Positions 1 to 9,219 of a stretch of DNA of 64,000 nucleotides are shown in pieces. Source of the DNA: Blastococcus sp. PRF04-17 (GTDB lineage: Bacteria > Actinomycetota > Actinomycetes > Mycobacteriales > Geodermatophilaceae). The translations under genes and the position numbers were made by a program. The stretch spans positions 1,736,001-1,800,000 of the forward strand of contig NZ_CP095412.1 of NCBI RefSeq assembly GCF_023016265.1. The letters run 5' to 3'. Position 1 is the first letter of the stretch. Every line of letters begins with the position of its first letter. The notes below the pieces were generated by a model. That model was not told the origin of the DNA, did no database searches, and was given only the letters and a program-made list of their open reading frames with translations.

Positions 1-1478
1 CACCGCGTGGTGATCCGCAGGACGAACCGGCCGCCCTCGTCGGTGCTGGTGGCGCTGAATCCGAGCGCCTCGACCGCCCCGAACCGGGCGGCCTGCTCCG
101 CGGTCTCGCCGCCCCGGTCGACCAGCTGCTCGACCACGGCGGCCAGGTCGACGTAGCCGATGGCGCCGGCCTCGTCGGGGTCGGCGACCGCCGCACGGAA
201 CGCCTCGCTGTCGCCGAGGCCGCCGTCGGCCCGCGCGAGCAGGTCGAGGGCCGCCTCGTCACCGGCGACGACGTAGCCGCCGTCCACGGTGTCGTGCACC
301 ACCGGCAGGCCGAGCTGCGGGTCGTCGAGGACGACGTCCAGCAGGCGGACGGCCTCGCCGGGCTCCTCCGTGGCCACCCGCGCACCGAACCGCGGCTCGT
401 CCACGTCCCCGAAGGCGGCCACGGCCAGATCGGTGCCCAGCAGGGTGCGCAGGTCGTCCGGCAGGTCGAGACCGAGCTCGGGCGGTACCCCGAGGGCCTC
501 GGCGCCTCCGGTCCGCTCCAGCTCCGCCCAGGCCTGCACGGCCCGCTCGCCGACGCCGGAAACCGACAGGGCCGCCAGCGCGTCCTCGGGCAGACCGTGG
601 ACCAGGCTGGTGGGTTCGGAGCTCGGCACCCCGGTGTCGGACACGCTGAAGTCCAGCCCGACCAGCTCCAGCGCGTCGTCCTGGGCGTGCACCCCGAGGA
701 TCACCCGGCCGGTCAGGTGCTCGCCGCCGAACAGCTCGCCCGGCGCCACGGGCGGTGCGCCCTGCGCCGCCGCGATCCGCTCCACGGCCGAGAGGTCGGC
801 CCACGCGAGCGCGACCTGGTCGTCGCCGAGCGCCCGGCGATCACCGGCGAAGTCCGCGTCGTCGGCCAGGACGTCCTCGGCCGCGGCGAGGTCGTCGGCG
901 TGATCCTGACTGTCGGTGACGAGGACGAAGCCGTCCCGCACGGCGAATCCGAAGTCGGTGCGCGCCCGGGCGTCCTCCAGGTTCTCGGCCATCAGTTCCG
1001 GATCGGTGACCGCCAGGACGACGACCGGGAGGACGCCTTCCTCCGATCCCTCGTCCGGCACGGCGGCGACAGCCATCCGGTCCCCGAGCCAGGGGCGGAT
1101 GTCGGCCGCGTAGTCCAGCCCCGTGTCGGTCTCGTCGAGCAGCGGCTGCAGCAGATGGCCGCGGATGTCACCGTCGCCCTCGGTGCCGAGGTCGGGGAAC
1201 TTGTCCAGCAGTGTCATGAGAGCGAGCTTCTGGCTCGCCGACGGGTCGAGGTCGAGTGACAGCACGCCGAGTGTGTCGGCGGGCAGCACGTCCTGCGGCT
1301 GCGTGCCGCCGCCGGCGAGCCACGAGCCCGCGGCGACGCCGGCCCCGCCGAGCAGGAGCACGACCGCGGCGGCCGTGACGGCGGGAGCACGACGCGGCCG
1401 CTCGGGAGGCGGTTCCGCGCCGGCCGCGGGAGGAGCCGGACGGTGCGAGGTCGGCGGGTCGTACGACGGCAGGGTCAC
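1..1478 (-). CDS. DUF3352-family membrane-anchored protein (C-terminus cut by window edge)
   Basis: Open frame on the minus strand running off position 1, so the C-terminus is missing. Translation starts with a Pro-rich cytoplasmic stretch, then one hydrophobic segment at about residues 33-55 (AVVLLLGGAGVAAGSWLA), then a long acidic extracellular part. The opening of that part (DTLGVLSLDLDPSASQKLAL) and the repeated measured-score style segments match the DUF3352 family, whose function is unknown. GTG at 1478 is chosen; an in-frame GTG at 1484 is equally possible. No clear Shine-Dalgarno sequence. No functional residue can be named. Confidence 0.75.
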   Translation of the reverse strand, partial: MTLPSYDPPTSHRPAPPAAGAEPPPERPRRAPAVTAAAVVLLLGGAGVAAGSWLAGGGTQPQDVLPADTLGVLSLDLDPSASQKLALMTLLDKFPDLGTEGDGDIRGHLLQPLLDETDTGLDYAADIRPWLGDRMAVAAVPDEGSEEGVLPVVVLAVTDPELMAENLEDARARTDFGFAVRDGFVLVTDSQDHADDLAAAEDVLADDADFAGDRRALGDDQVALAWADLSAVERIAAAQGAPPVAPGELFGGEHLTGRVILGVHAQDDALELVGLDFSVSDTGVPSSEPTSLVHGLPEDALAALSVSGVGERAVQAWAELERTGGAEALGVPPELGLDLPDDLRTLLGTDLAVAAFGDVDEPRFGARVATEEPGEAVRLLDVVLDDPQLGLPVVHDTVDGGYVVAGDEAALDLLARADGGLGDSEAFRAAVADPDEAGAIGYVDLAAVVEQLVDRGGETAEQAARFGAVEALGFSATSTDEGGRFVLRITTR

Positions 1479-1658
1479 GGGCACGGCTCCACGAGGCAGG
1501 GGGACGTCGCTTCCGAGGTGATCGGCCGGAGACGGTCACCCTCCAGCCCAGTGGGCGCCCCGGTCCAGCGGACCCCGCCGGTTTCGTAGCTCATGCCGCC
1601 ATGCTGGCCCACCAGCGCTGCGCCGGCGTCGTTCGTCGCCCAGGAAGGTGAAACCCCC

Positions 1659-2709
1659 TCAGCCGTGCCGCCGATCCGGATGCTGCCAGCCGATGGCCGG
1701 GGCCACGTACCGCAGGACGTTCTCCAGCAGGCGCGCGTTGTGATCGACGCCGAGCATGTTCGGCACCGTGACCAGCAGGGTGTCCGCCTCCTGGACCGCG
1801 GCGTCCTCGGCCAGCTCCTCGGCGAGCCGGTCGGGCTCGCCCGCGTAGCTCTTGCCGAAGCGCGCACGCACGCCCTCGAGGAGGCCGACCTGGTCCGCAC
1901 CGGACCGCTCGCCGCCGAAGTACAGCCGGTCCTCGTCGCTGACGATCGGCAGCACGCTCCGGCTGACCGAGATCCTGGGCTCGCGGTCCCAGCCGGCCGC
2001 GCGCCAGGCCGTCCGGAACCGGGCGATCTGCTCGGCCTGCAACTGGTCGAAGGGCACGCCGGTGTCCTCGACGAGCAGTGTCGAGGACATCAGGTTCATG
2101 CCCTGCTGCGCCGTCCACTCGCCCGTGGCGCGGGTGCCCGAGCCCCACCAGATCCGGTTCCGCAGACCGGGCGACTGCGGCTGGATCGCCAGCCGGCCGC
2201 GGGCGCCGCGGGTCATGCGCGGATCGGCGTCCACCACCGTCCGGCCGTCGATCGCCGCGAGGAACAGTGCCGTCTTGTCCCGCGCCAGGTCCGCGTCCGT
2301 GCTGCCCTCTGCCGGCACGTAGCCGAACGCCTCGGATCCCCGCAGCGCGGTCTCCGGTGAACCACGGCTGACGCCGAGCTGCAGCCGCCCGCCGCTGAGC
2401 AGGTCCACGGCTGCGGCCTCCTCGGCCATGTAGAGCGGGTTCTCGTAGCGCATGTCGACGACGCCGGTGCCGATCTCGATCCGACGTGTCCGGGCAGCCA
2501 TGGCAGCCAGCAGCGGAAAGGGCGAGGCGAGCTGCCGGGCGAAGTGGTGCACCCGCACGAAGGCGCCGTCGAGGCCCAGCTCCTCGGCCGCGACCGCCAG
2601 CTCCACGGTCTGCACGAGTGCGTCGCGGCCGGTGCGCACCAGGTTCCCCACCGGAGGTGCTGTGGGGCTGCCAGTGCCCGAAGGACAGGAAACCGACCCG
2701 CTTCTCCAC
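1659..2709 (-). CDS. LLM-class flavin-dependent oxidoreductase, frameshifted
   Basis: Luciferase-like monooxygenase family (TIM barrel using FMN or F420). The GTG start at 2709 gives the family N-terminus MEKRVGFLSFGHWQP. The frame then shifts near 2650-2665 and continues as RTGRDALVQTVELAVAAEE, with family blocks VRVHHFARQLASPFPLL, IEIGTGVVDMRYENPLYM and GGRLQLGVSRGSP. Removing one G in the TCCGGTG stretch gives a continuous 349-residue protein, the usual family length. The downstream frame alone could start at 2819, but its first 50 residues are Arg/Pro-rich and unlike the family, so I treat that start as spurious. Substrate unknown. fbiC lies in the same window, but F420 use by this protein is not shown. 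Confidence 0.8.
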
Positions 2710-2820
2710 GCCCTCCGCAGCGCTGACGGGCGTGGTCGTGTTCCCGGCGTCGGGATGTGACGGGCCGGTCCGGCGTCGGTTGGCAGAAGACGCCGACGGG
2801 TCGGCTCGGTCTCACCCACC

Positions 2821-4851
2821 GTGACGGCACGAACACGACTCTCCGTGGGCAGGTTCCGTCACTTCTCGACTGCGATGCGTGACGCTGGACCGGTGAGCCT
2901 TCCCGCCCCCGAGGTGCCGCCCGCCGGACCCGCCGGTTCGCGCTTGCGGGCGATCGACACCCTGCTCGCCGACCGCGGACAGCTCTTCCAGGCGCTCTTC
3001 CTCTCCGCGCCGATCCCCAAGGCGCTCGTGGACCTCGACGGTCACGTGCTCGTCGCCAATCCGATGATGTGCGCCCTCACCGGCCGGACGGCCGAGGAGC
3101 TGGCCGGCCGGCACGTGGACCTGCTGTCGCACCCCGACGACCCGCCCGCGGGCGACCTCGGCCTGGTGCCTGCCCCGCAGGAGCCCGACCTCGACCCGAA
3201 CCTGCTCCTCGACGGCGAGCGGCGGCTCCGGCGCTCCGACGGCACCGAGCTGTGGGCGGTGCAGTCGCACGAGATCGTGCGGCACAACAACGGGGAGCCG
3301 CAGTTCGTCGTCCTGTCGCTGGTCGACGTCACCGACCGCCGCCGGGCGGAGGAGGACCTGGTCCGCCGCGCGTTCACCGATCCGCTGACCGGGCTGCCCA
3401 ACCGTCGCGCCCTCACCGACCGGTTGCGGCACGCGGTCGCGCTTTCCCGCCGCCGGGGCCTGCAGGTCGGCCTGGTGCACCTGAACATCGACCGGTTCAA
3501 GGCGGTCAACGAGGCGCTCGGCCACGAGGCAGGCGACCTGCTGCTCAGCCAGGTCGCCGACCGCCTGCGGTGGAGCACCCGCGTCGAGGACACCGCCGTC
3601 CGGCTGGGGGCCGACGAGTTCCTGGTCGTCGCCGAGGACGTCGAGGACCTCGACGGCCTGCGCGCGCTGGCCGACCGGCTGCTCAGCGTGCTCGACGAGC
3701 CGTTCGTCGTCCACGATCGCGAGATCACCCTGTCGGCCAGCGTCGGGCTGACCCTCGGCTCGGACATGACGCCCGACGACCTGCTCCGGCAGGCACAGAG
3801 TGCGCTGACCAAGGCCAAGGCCGACGGCAGTCGCGCCCGCATCGAGGTCCACGAGGGCGCGCTCAGCCGCGACGACGTCGACGCGCTGCAGCTCGAGACC
3901 GACCTCAAGCACGCGCTGGAGAACGACGAGCTGCGGCTGTTCTACCAGCCGATCGTCCACCTCGGCGACGAGTCGCTGCTCGGCTACGAGGCACTCGTCC
4001 GGTGGCAGCACCCGACCCGCGGTCTGCTTCCCCCCGGGGCGTTCCTCGACGCCGCGGAGAACAACCGGCTCACCTCCAGGCTCGGCGAGTGGGTGCTGCG
4101 CCGCGCCTGCCTGGATGCCGCGACCTGGCCCGAGGACCTGCGCGTCCACGTGAACATCTCGGCCCGGCACCTGGCCGAGGAGGGCTTCAGCGAACTCGTC
4201 GCCTCGGCCCTGGCCGAGTCCGGGCTGGACCCCATGCGACTCGAGCTGGAGATCACCGAGTCCACGGCGCTGTTCGCCGCCGAGGCCACGCTGCACTCGG
4301 TCGCCGTCGTCACCGACGCGGGGGTCACCCTGGCCCTGGACGACTTCGGCACCGGCTACTCGGCGATCACCGCGCTGCACCGGCTGCCCATCCACACCGT
4401 GAAGATCGACCGCTCGTTCGTCGCCGACGTGGTCACCGAGCCGTCGACCGCCGCGCTCGTGCAGGGCCTGCTGCAGCTGGGCCGCGGCATGGGGCTGCAG
4501 GTCATCGCCGAGGGCATCGAGGACCTCGACCAGGCCGACTGGCTGCTCCGGCACGGCTGCGCGATGGCGCAGGGCTACGCCTTCGGCCGCCCGGCACCGC
4601 TGCCGAACCCGGCCGAGGTGTTCATCGGCGAGATGACCGACGCCCCGGCCGAGGACGTCGCCGGCGAGCTGCTCCCCCAGCAGATCGAGCCGCCGGCGGT
4701 GCCGGTGCAGCGGTCGGTCACGGCGGAGACCGCGCCGCAGCGGCCGGTCGGGACCTGGGACGACGAGCCCGACGACACCGGTTTCACCGGCGAGTTCGCC
4801 CTGACCAGCGAGCTGCTCGACGACATCGGCGACGAGCCGGACGCGGACTGA
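2821..4851 (+). CDS. PAS-GGDEF-EAL cyclic-di-GMP protein (degenerate GGDEF, intact EAL)
   Basis: Predicted c-di-GMP phosphodiesterase with an N-terminal sensor. A PAS domain spans about residues 50-170. The GGDEF domain (about 175-335) has GADEF at residues 263-267 in place of GG(D/E)EF, so cyclase activity is doubtful and it may act as a GTP-sensing module. The EAL domain (about 350-600) keeps YEALVRW at 389-395, a metal/catalytic set NISARHL, LEITES, DDFGTGYS, KIDRSFV and IAEGIE, so hydrolysis of c-di-GMP to pGpG is expected. No membrane segment. GTG 2821 gives 676 residues; ATG 2875 and GTG 2893 are alternatives that still keep every domain. Divergent from the LLM oxidoreductase. Confidence 0.9.
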   Translation: MTARTRLSVGRFRHFSTAMRDAGPVSLPAPEVPPAGPAGSRLRAIDTLLADRGQLFQALFLSAPIPKALVDLDGHVLVANPMMCALTGRTAEELAGRHVDLLSHPDDPPAGDLGLVPAPQEPDLDPNLLLDGERRLRRSDGTELWAVQSHEIVRHNNGEPQFVVLSLVDVTDRRRAEEDLVRRAFTDPLTGLPNRRALTDRLRHAVALSRRRGLQVGLVHLNIDRFKAVNEALGHEAGDLLLSQVADRLRWSTRVEDTAVRLGADEFLVVAEDVEDLDGLRALADRLLSVLDEPFVVHDREITLSASVGLTLGSDMTPDDLLRQAQSALTKAKADGSRARIEVHEGALSRDDVDALQLETDLKHALENDELRLFYQPIVHLGDESLLGYEALVRWQHPTRGLLPPGAFLDAAENNRLTSRLGEWVLRRACLDAATWPEDLRVHVNISARHLAEEGFSELVASALAESGLDPMRLELEITESTALFAAEATLHSVAVVTDAGVTLALDDFGTGYSAITALHRLPIHTVKIDRSFVADVVTEPSTAALVQGLLQLGRGMGLQVIAEGIEDLDQADWLLRHGCAMAQGYAFGRPAPLPNPAEVFIGEMTDAPAEDVAGELLPQQIEPPAVPVQRSVTAETAPQRPVGTWDDEPDDTGFTGEFALTSELLDDIGDEPDAD

Positions 4852-4878
4852 GGAGACACGCCCGGGGATCGCACACAC

Positions 4879-5691
4879 TCAGCCTCGCGGCAGGACCAGC
4901 GGCACCGGGCGCTTCGGCGTCCGACCGTCACCGGAGGAGCGGCCGCGCAGCCGGCGGCCGATCCACGGCGCGACGACGCCGCGTACCCACGCGGCCTCCT
5001 CGGCGACCGCCGCCCGGAACGCGCGCGATGGCAGCGGCGGCAACGGCCTCCGCCAGTCCTCGCCCTGGTCACCCAGCAGTCCCAGCGCGGCCGCGGCGGC
5101 GAGCGCGATGCGCCGGTGCCCCTCCTCGGTGAGGTGGATCCGGTCGCCGTCCCACATGCGCCGGTCGAGGATCCAGTCCGCCCCCCACTGGTCGAGCACG
5201 AACGCGCCGGACCGCGCGGCGATCGACCAGATGTGCGCGTTGTAGATCGCGACCTTCCCTCGCATCCGCCGCAGGATCGGCGTGAGCCGGGTGTCCACGC
5301 CGGTGGCCAGCAGGACGTCGGCGCCCGCGGCGCGCAGCCGGACGACGGCCGACTCGAGGGTGGCGGCCAGCTCGTCGGGGTCCGCACCCGGCCGCATGAG
5401 GTCGTTGCCTCCGGCGATCAGGCTGACCAGGTCCGGCCGGGCCTCCAACGCCACGGGCACCTGCTCCTCGACGACCTGGCGGAGCAGCCGGCCGCGGATC
5501 GCCAGGTTCGCGTACTCGAGGTCGTCGTCCCCCGCGGCGGCCGCCAGGTGTCCGGCCAGCCGGTCGGCCCAGCCGCGGAACTCGCCGGGCCGCTCGGGGG
5601 CGGGGTCGTTGAGCCCCTCGGTGAAGGAGTCGCCCAGCGCGACGTAGCGCCGCCAGGGGGATGCGTCGGGCTGCACCCCCCACTCCAGCAC
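4879..5691 (-). CDS. SGNH/GDSL-family hydrolase
   Basis: 270-residue esterase/lipase-like protein of the SGNH hydrolase superfamily. Block I is GDSFTEG at residues 20-26 with nucleophile Ser22; a block II-like Gly lies in AIRGRLL; block III is GGND at 94-97 (oxyanion Asn); block V is IHLTEEGH near residue 190, providing the catalytic His. No signal peptide, so the protein is probably cytoplasmic. The Arg-rich C-terminal tail (WIGRRLRGRSS) is unusual. Convergent with the EAL protein (27-bp gap) and divergent from the transglutaminase-like gene. Natural substrate unknown. Confidence 0.87.
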   Translation of the reverse strand: MLEWGVQPDASPWRRYVALGDSFTEGLNDPAPERPGEFRGWADRLAGHLAAAAGDDDLEYANLAIRGRLLRQVVEEQVPVALEARPDLVSLIAGGNDLMRPGADPDELAATLESAVVRLRAAGADVLLATGVDTRLTPILRRMRGKVAIYNAHIWSIAARSGAFVLDQWGADWILDRRMWDGDRIHLTEEGHRRIALAAAAALGLLGDQGEDWRRPLPPLPSRAFRAAVAEEAAWVRGVVAPWIGRRLRGRSSGDGRTPKRPVPLVLPRG

Positions 5692-5771
5692 GAGTGCCGC
5701 GCCCCGGGTCGTGCGGGCACCGTGAGCGAGCGCACAGCGCCGGCGACCGGGGCAGACGCCACGATGGCCAC

Positions 5772-6557
5772 ATGAGCACCGAGGTCGCCGCCACCCTGAC
5801 GATGAGCTCGCCCGAGCCGGCGACCGCGTTGCTGCAGGTCGCCGTCGCCGATCCGGCGTCCGAGCAGCTGACCGTCCTCTCCGGCGGCGGGCCGGTCGAC
5901 CCCGAGGAGGTCGACGTCGACGGGGCCAGGGTGCACCGGTTCCGGCTCAGGCCCGGCGACACCACCGTGACCTACACCGCGTCCGCCGGGACGGGCGGAG
6001 CCGCGCGCCGCGTGACGCCGGCCGAGTGGGCCGAGGCACTGCGGCCGAGTCGCTACTGCCCCTCCGACCAGCTCGAGGGCTTCGCGACCGCAGAGTTCGA
6101 CCGCCGTACGCCGCGCGCCGAACTGGTCACCGTGGTCGCCGACTGGGTGCACCGCCGGCTGGTCTACACCTCGGGAGTCAGCCGCCCGGTCGACACCGCG
6201 GTCGACACCCTGCTCACCGGGCAGGGCGTCTGCCGCGACTACGCGCACCTGACGATCACGCTGCTCCGGGCGCTGGAGGTGCCGGCCCGGCTGGTCGCGG
6301 TCTACGCGCCGGGGCTGGACCCGATGGACTTCCACGCGGTCGTCGAGGCCGACGTAGACGGCACGTGGCGCGTCGTCGACGCCACGCGGCTGGCGCCGAC
6401 CCGGTCGCTGCTGCGCATCTGCTCGGGCCGGGACGCCGCCGACACCGCGTTCCTCACGCTGTTCGGCGGCGTCGCGCAGTTCCGCTCGACGACGGTCACG
6501 GCGAGGACGGAGGGCCCCCTGCCGGCTCCCGACGACGCGCCGTTCCCCCTTCCCTGA
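5772..6557 (+). CDS. Transglutaminase-like cysteine peptidase-fold protein
   Basis: 261 residues from ATG 5772. An N-terminal beta-rich region precedes a transglutaminase-like core with the papain-type triad visible: Cys154 in GQGVCRDYAHL, His188 in MDFHAVVEA and Asp203 in WRVVDATR. This arrangement matches bacterial transglutaminase-like proteins (COG1305), which act as peptidases or amidases, though many are uncharacterised. No signal peptide or membrane segment is visible, so it is likely cytoplasmic. The start was chosen because the open frame upstream of 5772 is Arg-rich and overlaps the divergent SGNH gene. Ends in a hairpin shared with the next gene. Confidence 0.85.
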   Translation: MSTEVAATLTMSSPEPATALLQVAVADPASEQLTVLSGGGPVDPEEVDVDGARVHRFRLRPGDTTVTYTASAGTGGAARRVTPAEWAEALRPSRYCPSDQLEGFATAEFDRRTPRAELVTVVADWVHRRLVYTSGVSRPVDTAVDTLLTGQGVCRDYAHLTITLLRALEVPARLVAVYAPGLDPMDFHAVVEADVDGTWRVVDATRLAPTRSLLRICSGRDAADTAFLTLFGGVAQFRSTTVTARTEGPLPAPDDAPFPLP

Positions 6558-6594
6558 CCTGGCGGTCCCGGGGGGCAGGGCAGCCGCCGGTCAG
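6554..6594. terminator. Bidirectional terminator hairpin
   Basis: Arms CTGACC-GGCGG and CCGCC-GGTCAG (one-base bulge) enclose an 18-nt loop. The stem contains the stop codons of both convergent genes (transglutaminase-like, + strand; FAD oxidoreductase, - strand). No U tract, as is usual in actinobacteria. Confidence 0.6.
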
Positions 6595-8020
6595 CCGCGG
6601 TAGGCCTCCAGCAGCCGCAGCCAGATCTCGCTGATCGTGGGATAGGCGGGCACGGCGTGCCACAACCGACCGATCGGCACCTCGCCGACGACGGCGATCG
6701 TCGCCGCCTGCAGGAGCTCGCCCACTCCGGGGCCAACGAAGGTGACACCGAGCAGCACGTCGCGGTCGGTGTCGACGACGGCGATCGCCGTCCCCTCGTA
6801 GTCGTCGGCGAACAGCGACGACCCGGCCACCTCCAGCGGGATCTGCACCACCCGGTGCGCCAGGCCTTCGTCCTCCGCCTCGGCAGCGGTACGGCCGACG
6901 CTGGCCACCTGGGGGTCGGTGAAGACCACCGACGGGGTCGCGTGCGCGTCGGCGGTGGCGACGAACGGCGACCAGTCGGAGAGGTCGGGTTCCTCCCCCC
7001 TCGCCCGGGCGACGATCGCCGCGCCGGCCTGCCGCGCCTGGTACTTGCCCATGTGCGTGAGCTGCCGCCGACCGTTGACGTCGCCGACGCCGTAGAGCCA
7101 CTCCACGCCCGCGACCCGCATCGTGCTGTCGACGTCGAGGTAGGACCCCGGCTCCAGGCCCGCGACCTCGGCACCGATGTCGTCGGTCCGCGCCCGGCGG
7201 CCGACCGCGACCAGCACCTCGTCGCCGCGCACCTCGCCGTCCTCGAGGGTGAGCACCACCTCCCCGCCTCCCGGCGGGCGGCGGTGACGCCGGTGCCGAG
7301 CCGGACGTCGACGCCGGTCGCCCGCAGCGACGCGGCCACCGCCTCGCCGGCCGCGGGCTCCAGCGGCGGCAGCAGGCGGTCACCCTGCTCCACCAGCACG
7401 ACCTCTGCGCCCAGACCCCGCCACGCCGTCGCCAGCTCGCAGCCGACCACGCCCCCACCGACGATCAGCAGCCGGCCGGGCACCTCCTTGGCGCTGGTGG
7501 CCTCCCGCGGCGTCCAGGGGCCGATCTCGCGGAGCCCCTCGATCGGCGGCACGGCCGCCGCCGACCCGGTGCAGACGGCGACCGCGTGCCGGGCGGTCAG
7601 CCGGGTCCGGCTGCCGTCGGCGGCGGTGACGACGACGGTGCGCTCGCCGGCCAGCCGGCCGGTACCCCGGAGGAGATCGATGCCCGCGCCCTCGACCCAG
7701 GCCACCTGGCTCGCGTCGTCCCAGTTCGAGGTGAACCCGTCGCGCCGGGCCAGGGTCGCGGCGACGTCCTGCTCGCCGGTCACCGCCTGCCGTGCGCCGT
7801 CGACCGCCCGGGCCTCGGCGAGGACCTCGGTGCCCCGCAGCAGCGCCTTGCTCGGCATGCAGGCCCAGTAGGAGCACTCCCCGCCGACCAGTTCGCTCTC
7901 GACCAGGACGGCGGACAGCCCTCCCCGCACGACGACGTCGGCGACGTTCTCCCCGGTGGATCCCGCCCCGAGGACGACGACGTCGTAGGTCTGCTCCGAT
8001 GCTGGGCTCACCCACAGCAT
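6591..8020 (-). CDS. NAD(P)/FAD-dependent disulfide oxidoreductase, frameshifted
   Basis: Class I pyridine nucleotide-disulfide oxidoreductase (dihydrolipoamide dehydrogenase/mercuric reductase-like). FAD motif VVLGAGSTGENVADVV is at the N-terminus; the redox pair is C49/C54 in GGECSYWACMPSK; an NAD(P)-binding motif LLIVGGGVVGCELA follows; and the dimerisation domain ends with HAVPAYPTISEIW. The frame breaks near 7262: upstream reads TAARREAG, downstream GEVVLTLEDGEV. Adding one base in the GCGGGGAGG run joins them into 476 residues, the normal length. Divergent from the flavin reductase gene. Electron acceptor not predictable; mycothione reductase is one possibility, but its specific residues were not verified. 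Confidence 0.85.
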
Positions 8021-8046
8021 CCTGTCGGTGTGGTCGACTCATCGCC

Positions 8047-8559
8047 ATGCCGGTCGACGCTGCCGACTTCGCCGCCGCCCTGGGCCAGTACCCCGCCGGG
8101 GTCTGCCTGCTGACTGTCCGGGACGGCATCGACGACGTCGGGACGACGGTCAGCTCGGTGATGAGCGTGTCCGCGGCGCCGCCGCTGGTCGCCGTCGGTC
8201 TGACCGCGGCGGGTTACCCGGCGGAGGTGCTGCAGGAGGTCGGCTCGTGCGGGCTCACCGTGCTGGCCGCCGAGCAGGCGATCGTGGCCTCGCGGTTCTC
8301 CTCGGCCGGGCGGCCCAGCGCCCGCCACCTGCTCGAGTCGGTGCCCTGGACGCGGGCACCCGCGAGCGGGGCCATCGTGCTCACCGGCGCGCCCGCCGTC
8401 CTCGACTGCCGGCTGGACCGGCTGGTCGAGGCCGGCGACCACGTCCTGGTGCTGCTCGCCGTCGAGGGCGTGCCCGTGCTGAATCCCGGCGCCCGCCCCC
8501 TGCTGCGCCTGCGCGGGCGGTACGCCGACCAGTCGGGCGCCCCACTGCCCCGGCCGTGA
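8047..8559 (+). CDS. Flavin reductase-like (FMN-binding split barrel) protein
   Basis: 170 residues from ATG 8047. The sequence FAAALGQYPAGVCLLTV, followed by TTVSSVMSVSAAPPLVAVGL and RFSSAGRP, is the pattern of the flavin reductase/HpaC-like domain, which supplies reduced FMN/FAD to a partner oxygenase or acts alone. No partner oxygenase is adjacent. The nearest flavin enzyme is the divergent FAD oxidoreductase, 26 bp away, so a shared promoter region is likely. Cytoplasmic. Confidence 0.82.
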   Translation: MPVDAADFAAALGQYPAGVCLLTVRDGIDDVGTTVSSVMSVSAAPPLVAVGLTAAGYPAEVLQEVGSCGLTVLAAEQAIVASRFSSAGRPSARHLLESVPWTRAPASGAIVLTGAPAVLDCRLDRLVEAGDHVLVLLAVEGVPVLNPGARPLLRLRGRYADQSGAPLPRP

Positions 8560-8661
8560 GCGTTCCCCGGACCGACTCCGCCGTCCGTGTCACATCCGGG
8601 GTCCCGGCGGTGCTACCCCGGTGTGGAACTCGTACGGCCATCGGTCACCGCGCCAGTGCCC

Positions 8662-9219
8662 ATGACCGGGCTGCGCGGCTCGACCCGGCCCCGGACCGAA
8701 CGGGGCGCGGGCACGGTGCGTAGCGACGTCCGGACCGATCTGGAGGAGGTCTTCCGGACGCACTACGCGCGGGTGGTGACCGTCGCCGCACGGGTGCTCG
8801 GATCGCGCGACTCCGCCGAGGACGTCGCCCAGGAGGTCTTCCTCTCCTTCGGGCGGTCCTCGGTGCCCGCGGACGAGGCGGGCGGCTGGCTGACCGTCGC
8901 CGCCACCCACACCGCCCTGAACCTGCTCCGCTCCGGGCGGCGCCGCAGCGCCCGGGAGGAGATCGCCGGCGATCGCCCGACCGTCGTCCCGGACGTCGCG
9001 GACCTGGTGGTCACCCGCGAGGAACACAGCTCCGTCCGGGCCGCGCTGGCCCGGCTGCCGCACAAGCAGGCGGCCGCGCTGGTCCTCCGGCACAGCGGTC
9101 TCAGCTACGCCGAGGTCGCCGCCGCTCTCGACATGTCCCCAGGAAGCGTGGGCACCACCGTGCGCCGCGCCGAGTCCCATCTGCTCGAGGAGCTGAACCG
9201 CCATGCGTCACCCCGATGA
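8662..9219 (+). CDS. ECF-type RNA polymerase sigma factor
   Basis: Sigma-70 family, extracytoplasmic-function type. Region 2 is visible as LEEVFRTHYARVVTVAARVLGSRDSAEDVAQEVFL and region 4 as LARLPHKQAAALVLRHSGLSYAEVAAALDMSPGSVGTTVRRAE. ATG 8662 gives 185 residues. GTG 8716 (starting just before SDVRTDLEEVF) is a good alternative, since residues before it are Arg/Pro-rich. The stop lies 17 nt inside the next gene, so translation is probably coupled to the anti-sigma factor. Target promoters cannot be read from the sequence. Confidence 0.9.
   Translation: MTGLRGSTRPRTERGAGTVRSDVRTDLEEVFRTHYARVVTVAARVLGSRDSAEDVAQEVFLSFGRSSVPADEAGGWLTVAATHTALNLLRSGRRRSAREEIAGDRPTVVPDVADLVVTREEHSSVRAALARLPHKQAAALVLRHSGLSYAEVAAALDMSPGSVGTTVRRAESHLLEELNRHASPR

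Noticed and set aside
2710-2819. Longer N-terminus for the LLM oxidoreductase starting at 2819
   Set aside because: The added residues are Arg/Pro-rich and unlike the family, while the other frame supplies the true N-terminal motif from 2709.
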